From Bacteroidota bacterium (lineage in GTDB: Bacteria; Bacteroidota; Bacteroidia; UKL13-3): a stretch of 28,541 nucleotides of DNA. A model generated the notes under the pieces. The model searched no databases, was not told where the DNA came from, and was given only the letters and a program-made list of their open reading frames with translations. Within the stretch, counting starts at the first letter, position 1. Each line of letters starts with the position of its first letter. The position numbers and the translations under genes were made by a program. This document shows, one piece after another, positions 23,946 to 28,541 of this stretch. The DNA is taken from NCBI GenBank assembly GCA_010027395.1, contig RGVD01000005.1:1-28541 (forward strand). Direction: 5' to 3'.

Positions 23946-26012
23946 TTATAATGCTATGCTGTACGCACCTGTTTTATTTAGGTCAGCAAATAAAATATTT
24001 AATTCCTTTAGTTTATTAGCAAAATATTGCCGTTTACGTGCTGATAGGTCAGAACTTAGTATAAATAGGGCTTCAGGGACTTCTGATATTTCGTTGAAAT
24101 TTATAAAAGTGCGTTGTGTAACTAAGATAATATCGTTTTTAGCCACATCTTTTAAGGCAAGCTTGTTTATATTGATCCATAGTTTTCTATGTGGTAGATA
24201 AATGATGTATGAATCTTCAATACTTGTTTTGTTTAACTTAATAACCCCCTGCGACCAAATATGTTGCTGCACATGAAAATGAAATCTCTCTTCATCGTTT
24301 ATTAAGCAACTATCTGCATAAAAGTTGGCTTCTCCATTTTGGATAATATTAAAAGCAAATGCCTTATGAATATTATAAAAGGTAATGCACTTTTGTGTTT
24401 GATTGGCAAAGCTTTCATATCCATTGTATGCGCTAATAGTGAAACAAAGCAAAAGTGCAGACCTTAAATAGCGATGTTTAATGTGAATGAGCCAGAAAAA
24501 TACATACAAAATGAGTATGTAAATCAAGATAGTCTCAGCAATGCTGATGTGTATTCCGCTGGTATATGAATAGGGAAGATCTTCTACCAACATAACAATC
24601 TTATCGGTAGCAATGATGAGCCATTTAATGAGGAATCCTAACATTGAAGCTGCAAAGTCCCAAAAGCTCAATACCATTAATCCAATATCTAAGAAGAGTA
24701 TTAGGGTGGTTAGCGGAATGATAATTAGGTTTGAAAATAGGAAGCAAAAAGGGAATTGATGGAAATACAACAATCCAACTGGGAAGGTAGCAATTTGTGC
24801 TGCAATAGATACCGCTGTAATGGTCCAGATTTGATTTGTAATCCAATATTTGGGGGTATACCAATCATAAATTCTTTTTTGAAAAGTAACTATGCCTAGC
24901 ACTGCCAGATAGCTGAGTTGGAAACCCACATTCGCAATAATATTGGTATCGAAAATCAAAATAACAAATGCAGAAGTGGCAAGTGTATTGTAAATATTTA
25001 CATCCCGTTTACTTAGTTTGCCAATTATCATAAAGCTAAACATAACTGTGGCTCTTAAGATAGAAGGAGAGAAGCCACAGAGTAAGGAATAAGCCCAAAG
25101 TAACACTAAACTGATTAGCGCCTTAATCAATTGGCCCCATCTTTTTTTGTCAAGGAAAAGTAAGAGTTTCGATATAATCCAGAAAATGATACCCACATGC
25201 ATTCCGCTTACAGCTAACACATGCAAGGTGCCTGTGTTTGAATAGGCTTTAACCACATCTGCGTCTATATCATCATCATATCCATAAAGCAAGGCTTGGC
25301 TTACGGCAACTTCTGTTTTGGAGGCAACATATTTATTTAAAACCTCCTTAAAATATTCTTGTGCTTGGTAAGAAAAATCGAATAATGCATTTTTGTATGA
25401 CTTACCTGTTTTGATAAAATCATTGTCTCGCAAATAGATTTGATGATAGATATTGTTAAATGCCAAATACCTTTTGTAATTGAATTCATAAGGGTTTTGA
25501 GGAGGAGATGCTTCTTGGAAGTTTGCTTTAATCCACAGAATATCGCCATAGTGAATACTGTTTTTAGTATGAATGTCCTTTTGAAAATAGATGGCCAATT
25601 TCCCTATGTAAGATTGCTTATACCCCAAACTATCAATGGCACTTATTACTTCAGCCAATGCTTTATAGGATTTTTTTCTTTCTAGCAAAGGTTCTTTTAT
25701 TCGAACTTCTAAGTATTGAGATTTATATTTACTAAAATGATTGGGTTTGAGCATGTCTTTTTGAGCAACATGTAAACCAATTCCGAAACAGAAAATAAAA
25801 AGATTTAAGCCCAATCCTTTTATCCAATCATGTAAATAGGATTTTAGAACTAATGATAATCCTCCAAAAATGGATATGCTAATGAGCATCATGATGAAGG
25901 CTTGTAAATAAGTGAATTCTACAAACATGCTAAGGCCTATACCCAAAATAAAAGGGAAAATGATCCTTACAAAAGGCACTTGGTGCCAATATGAGTGAAA
26001 TGAGGTGTTCAC
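23946..26012 (-). CDS. comEC: ComEC/Rec2-family DNA uptake channel
   Basis: The 688-residue membrane protein starts with GTG at 26012, directly after an in-frame stop, so no earlier start is possible. Three N-terminal helices are followed by a soluble DUF4131-like domain (about 95-200), then the competence domain with SNTGTLHVLAVSGMHVGII (about 259-277) and many helices to about residue 520. The C-terminal ~160 residues are soluble but show no HxHxDH metallo-beta-lactamase motif, which is common for Bacteroidota ComEC of this length. ComEC carries single-stranded DNA across the inner membrane during transformation. The downstream crotonase begins 5 bp after its stop. Confidence 0.9.
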   Translation of the reverse strand: MNTSFHSYWHQVPFVRIIFPFILGIGLSMFVEFTYLQAFIMMLISISIFGGLSLVLKSYLHDWIKGLGLNLFIFCFGIGLHVAQKDMLKPNHFSKYKSQYLEVRIKEPLLERKKSYKALAEVISAIDSLGYKQSYIGKLAIYFQKDIHTKNSIHYGDILWIKANFQEASPPQNPYEFNYKRYLAFNNIYHQIYLRDNDFIKTGKSYKNALFDFSYQAQEYFKEVLNKYVASKTEVAVSQALLYGYDDDIDADVVKAYSNTGTLHVLAVSGMHVGIIFWIISKLLLFLDKKRWGQLIKALISLVLLWAYSLLCGFSPSILRATVMFSFMIIGKLSKRDVNIYNTLATSAFVILIFDTNIIANVGFQLSYLAVLGIVTFQKRIYDWYTPKYWITNQIWTITAVSIAAQIATFPVGLLYFHQFPFCFLFSNLIIIPLTTLILFLDIGLMVLSFWDFAASMLGFLIKWLIIATDKIVMLVEDLPYSYTSGIHISIAETILIYILILYVFFWLIHIKHRYLRSALLLCFTISAYNGYESFANQTQKCITFYNIHKAFAFNIIQNGEANFYADSCLINDEERFHFHVQQHIWSQGVIKLNKTSIEDSYIIYLPHRKLWININKLALKDVAKNDIILVTQRTFINFNEISEVPEALFILSSDLSARKRQYFANKLKELNILFADLNKTGAYSIAL

Positions 26013-26097
26013 TTATTTGTATTAAAAACAGCTAATGTGGGTTGAAAAATACCAATAATGATTTCAAAGAAAGTAATTTAGCTGAAATTTTAAAACC

Positions 26098-26553
26098 ATG
26101 TATCACACATTACTTTTACTTCACAATGCACTTCGCTGGGTATTTTTACTCTTAGCCGTTTACACCATTTTTAAGGCACTTATGGGTGTTATTAATAAAA
26201 CTCCCTTTGGTCCTGAAGACAACAAAGCAGCTAAATTCTTTATTATGGTTTGCCATACCCAATTATTATTGGGCATAATTTTATACTTCACAAGCCCCGT
26301 AATTCAATCTTATATGGATTTAGGAATGGGTGTTGCTATGAAAGATAAATTGATGAGATTGCAATTGGTAGAGCATCCTTTAACTATGATTTTTGGTATT
26401 GTTATTATACAAGCGGGTAAAATAAAAGTGCGCAAAGCTTATGAAGATGCTGTAAAACACAAACGCAGTTTGGTTTTTTATAGTATTGGCTTGATATTGA
26501 TTTTATCAAGAATTCCTTGGGGAAATGCTCCTCTACTTAGAGGTATGGAATAA
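26098..26553 (+). CDS. four-helix integral membrane protein, cytochrome b-like
   Basis: The 151-residue protein has four hydrophobic segments (about 8-27, 46-66, 92-110 and 126-142). Histidines H9 (LLHNALRW), H53 or nearby (VCHTQLLLG) and H92 or nearby (VEHPLTM) lie within or near the helices. Small proteins of this kind in Bacteroidota are sometimes annotated as cytochrome b-like, and the histidines could coordinate haem, but this is not shown. A conserved arginine/proline end (SRIPWGNAPLLRG) closes the chain. It stands alone, divergent from comEC and ending at a terminator shared with tRNA-Cys. Confidence 0.6.
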   Translation: MYHTLLLLHNALRWVFLLLAVYTIFKALMGVINKTPFGPEDNKAAKFFIMVCHTQLLLGIILYFTSPVIQSYMDLGMGVAMKDKLMRLQLVEHPLTMIFGIVIIQAGKIKVRKAYEDAVKHKRSLVFYSIGLILILSRIPWGNAPLLRGME

Positions 26554-26555
26554 AA

Positions 26556-26579
26556 AAAGCCCTTGAAAACAAGGGCTTT
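26556..26579 (-). terminator. terminator of tRNA-Cys (probably bidirectional)
   Basis: A perfect 10-bp stem AAAGCCCTTG / CAAGGGCTTT with a 4-nt loop lies between the membrane-protein gene and the tRNA. On the minus strand it is followed by seven T, giving a good terminator for the tRNA. On the plus strand the T-run is short (TTTA), so activity there is weaker. Confidence 0.88.
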
Positions 26580-26583
26580 AATG

Positions 26584-26654
26584 AGGACTCGAGCAGATTC
26601 GAACTGCTGTAGGAGCTTTTGCAGAGCTCAGCCTAGCCGCTCGGCCACGAGTCC
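26584..26654 (-). tRNA. tRNA-Cys (anticodon GCA)
   Basis: The minus strand folds into a cloverleaf. The acceptor stem is GGACTCG/CGAGTCC, the D arm includes TGGCCGAGCGGCTAGGCT, and the anticodon stem GAGCT/AGCTC has loop CTGCAAA giving anticodon GCA. The T arm has loop TTCGAAT. The discriminator base is U73, the cysteine identity base. CCA is not encoded and must be added after transcription. Confidence 0.96.
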
Positions 26655-26773
26655 TTTTGCGGGTGCAAATATAGAAAAAATACGTTGTCAAAGAAGTTTT
26701 TCTAAAATTCTATTATAAAGCACTAATTGTTTGCCCAAAAAATTATATTTGCTTCAATAAACTCAACAAAAAC

Positions 26774-27217
26774 ATGAAAAAAATAATATTTAGTTTTTCG
26801 CTACTATTTGCCTTAACATCTTTCGTTTCAGCTCAAAGCTTTGGTTCGAAAATTACTGACAAAGGCGCTGTTTCATTATCAGAAATGAAAAAGAAAATGG
26901 GTAGCAAAAAAGAAATGACCACAAAAGTATCAGCAAAAATTGAAGATGTTTGTCAGAAAAAAGGTTGTTGGATGAATTTGGTAGATGATAAAGGAAATAA
27001 AGTAAGAGTAACTTTTAAAGATTATGCTTTCTTTATGCCTAAAGACGCTGCAGGTAAAACCGCTATCGTTGAGGGTATTGCTATGATTGATGAAACAAGT
27101 ATTGCTGATTTGAAAGAGTATGCCAAAGATGCAGGTAAAACCAAAGAAGATATAGCTAAAATCAAAGAACCTAAGCGAGAATTGGTATTTGAGGCAAGTG
27201 GTGTTATCTTAAAATAA
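26774..27217 (+). CDS. secreted DUF4920-domain protein
   Basis: The 147-residue protein has a signal peptide (MKKIIFSFSLLFALTSFVSAQ) and a compact beta-barrel-like domain with KVSAKIEDVCQKKGCWMNL, followed by RVTFKDYAFFMPKDAAGKTAIVEG. The CxxxxCWM motif is characteristic of DUF4920, an uncharacterised periplasmic family with two conserved cysteines and a GCWM core. The cysteines could form a disulphide or bind a metal. TATATTTG at 26744-26751 fits the Bacteroidota -7 element. A terminator follows, separating it from the cytochrome-like lipoprotein. Confidence 0.88.
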   Translation: MKKIIFSFSLLFALTSFVSAQSFGSKITDKGAVSLSEMKKKMGSKKEMTTKVSAKIEDVCQKKGCWMNLVDDKGNKVRVTFKDYAFFMPKDAAGKTAIVEGIAMIDETSIADLKEYAKDAGKTKEDIAKIKEPKRELVFEASGVILK

Positions 27218-27239
27218 TATACGTAAAACTAATTCTGAG

Positions 27240-27272
27240 AAACGAGATGCTGCAAAGTGTCTCGTTTTTTTT
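27240..27272 (+). terminator. Rho-independent terminator after the DUF4920 gene
   Basis: The stem AAACGAGA / TCTCGTTT, with a 12-nt loop that can pair further, is followed by a run of T. It lies 22 bp after the DUF4920 stop. Confidence 0.8.
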
Positions 27273-27283
27273 ATGTTTGATGC

Positions 27284-27784
27284 ATGAAAAAGATTGTTTA
27301 TAGCGTTTTTGCACTCAGCATTTTGTCAATAGTGTTCTTTGCTTGTGGTGGAAACGAAAATAAAGAAAACAAGAGCATAGGCGACTCAAGCCAAGTGATT
27401 GTTGATAGTACAAAGTTAGATTCTTCCTGTAGTTCTGAAACCATAATGGATCCCAATAATGCCAAACCTATGGCCTTAATGATGCGAGCTTTGGTAAAGA
27501 ATGCATCGGAAATGCGAGAAAAATTGAAAGCAGGTGAAACTTTAGAAACTGCCAAATACCCAATGGTGAGGTTCTGGTTAGTAGAACCCACCGACCCAGA
27601 TGTATTAGAACCTAGATTTTTTGAAAACGCAAGGTTATTTTCAGAATCATATAAAAAATTATCAGTAGCACGAGATAATGCTTCGCAAATAAAGGCCTAC
27701 AATGCAGTGATTGGTATGTGTATTAATTGTCATGAAAGCTATTGTAGTGGTCCATTAAAAAGAATTAGAAAATTACCTATTTAG
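27284..27784 (+). CDS. monohaem cytochrome c-like lipoprotein
   Basis: The 166-residue protein has a lipoprotein signal ending SIVFFAC (lipidated C21), then an acidic, Ser-rich linker (about 24-55). A helical domain follows (about 58-145: DPNNAKPMALMMRALV, WLVEPTDPDVLEPRF, YNAVIGM). It ends with a haem c motif CINCH (146-150) in CINCHESYCSGPLKRIRKL. A CxxCH close to the C-terminus after a helical bundle recalls class II cytochromes c. It would be anchored in a membrane facing the periplasm and carry one haem. Electron partner is unknown. TATGTTTG (27272-27279) ends just 4 bp before the ATG, so if used the mRNA would be leaderless. The stop is TAG. Confidence 0.75.
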   Translation: MKKIVYSVFALSILSIVFFACGGNENKENKSIGDSSQVIVDSTKLDSSCSSETIMDPNNAKPMALMMRALVKNASEMREKLKAGETLETAKYPMVRFWLVEPTDPDVLEPRFFENARLFSESYKKLSVARDNASQIKAYNAVIGMCINCHESYCSGPLKRIRKLPI

Positions 27785-27825
27785 TTTAGCCTCAATTTTC
27801 AAATAATATTTAAATCAACATACGC

Positions 27826-28541
27826 ATGAGCACCTATAAGGAAATAAAAAAAGTGACTACCCATACCCTTCAAGAAATGAAATTGAGGGGCGAGAAAATT
27901 AGCATGCTAACTGCCTATGATTATAGCATGGCCAAAATATTTGATGCTGCTAAAATAGATGTATTGCTTGTGGGAGATAGCGCCAGTAATGTAATGCACG
28001 GATATGAAACTACATTACCTATTACTTTAGATGAAATGATAAGCCATGCAGCTTCTGTTATCAGAGCAGTGGATCGCTCTTTGGTTGTGGTTGATTTGCC
28101 TTTTGGAAGCTACCAAGGTAATTCTAAAGAAGCTTTGAATTCTGCTATTCGAATTATGAAAGAAGCCGAGGCGCATGCTGTGAAATTAGAGGGTGGATTA
28201 GAGGTGGTAGAATCAATAAAAAGAATATTAACAGCTGGTATACCTGTAATGGGACATTTAGGTTTAACACCTCAAAGTATATATAAGTTTGGCACTTATG
28301 AGGTAAGAGCTAAAGAGGAGGCAGAAGCTGATAGATTATTAAATGATGCCCAGTTATTAGAAGAAGCAGGTTGCTTTTCAATAGTGCTTGAAAAAATACC
28401 ATCCAAACTTGCGAAGCAAGTGGCCGAGATGATTAAAATTCCAGTTATAGGAATAGGTGCTGGGCCTGATGTGGATGGGCAAGTTTTGGTTAGTCATGAT
28501 ATGCTTGGCATCAATAAAGATTTTTCACCCAAATTTTTGCG
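27826..28541 (+). CDS. panB: 3-methyl-2-oxobutanoate hydroxymethyltransferase (PanB), C-terminus outside window
   Basis: The frame is open from ATG 27826 to the window edge, showing about 238 of the usual ~265-275 residues. The TIM-barrel motifs are clear: LTAYDYSMA, VLLVGDSASNVMHGYETT with Mg ligand D51, VVDLPFGSY with D90, AHAVKLEGG with the third acidic ligand, MGHLGLTPQS, FSIVLEKIP with the catalytic Glu, and GIGAGPDVDGQVLV. PanB uses methylenetetrahydrofolate to convert 2-oxoisovalerate into ketopantoate, the first committed step to pantothenate and CoA. It starts 41 bp after the cytochrome-like gene with no terminator between. Confidence 0.96.
   Translation, partial: MSTYKEIKKVTTHTLQEMKLRGEKISMLTAYDYSMAKIFDAAKIDVLLVGDSASNVMHGYETTLPITLDEMISHAASVIRAVDRSLVVVDLPFGSYQGNSKEALNSAIRIMKEAEAHAVKLEGGLEVVESIKRILTAGIPVMGHLGLTPQSIYKFGTYEVRAKEEAEADRLLNDAQLLEEAGCFSIVLEKIPSKLAKQVAEMIKIPVIGIGAGPDVDGQVLVSHDMLGINKDFSPKFL

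Noticed and set aside
1..28541. CRISPR array, phage or complete insertion sequence
   Set aside because: I found no regularly spaced direct repeats, no transposase or integrase, and no phage structural genes on either strand.

Overview
The window comes from an AT-rich member of the Bacteroidota. Evidence: several secreted proteins end in a type IX secretion (T9SS) type A sorting domain with a YPNP motif, there are two TonB-dependent receptors, a lipoprotein-type beta-propeller, and a promoter of the Bacteroidota form (TTG, 19 nt, TAnnTTTG). I would not place it below phylum on sequence alone; the T9SS cargo argues against a Bacteroides-type gut organism. Stop codons TAA and TAG are both used normally.

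Left part (1-6663): a truncated VWA-domain membrane protein reads leftward. Diverging from it is a metal-linked operon: a small HYC/CC cysteine protein, a periplasmic heavy-metal-associated (HMA) protein, a TonB-dependent receptor with a vicinal Cys pair in its plug, and a T9SS-sorted protein. A terminator follows, then ettA (ABC-F translation factor).

Middle (6664-14276): a repeat-rich spacer, an AlkB-type DNA repair dioxygenase, a GT-C-type membrane glycosyltransferase closely behind corA, a large T9SS-sorted polysaccharide deacetylase-like gene broken by one in-frame amber codon, and the E2 subunit of pyruvate dehydrogenase, ended by a bidirectional terminator.

Vitamin B12 locus (15050-19675, leftward): a promoter, a cobalamin riboswitch, a BtuB-type receptor, a DUF4465-like protein carrying a T9SS sorting domain (BtuH-like), a YncE-like beta-propeller lipoprotein (BtuG-like) and a tiny Cys-rich DUF5522 protein whose start overlaps the propeller gene's stop by one base. 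A 60-bp palindromic element sits between the BtuH-like and BtuG-like genes and supplies the stop codon of the former. An FkbM methyltransferase lies downstream. This is the most interesting region: a complete riboswitch-controlled B12 capture and uptake system in which one surface binder appears to be exported by T9SS rather than as a lipoprotein.

Right part (20124-28541): an alpha/beta hydrolase, a SRAP (HMCES/YedK) protein, a leftward group of comEC, an enoyl-CoA hydratase gene broken by an internal out-of-frame deletion and a small secreted protein, then a four-helix membrane protein, tRNA-Cys, a DUF4920 protein, a monohaem cytochrome c-like lipoprotein and the start of panB. Three REP/MITE-like repeats lie in intergenic DNA.
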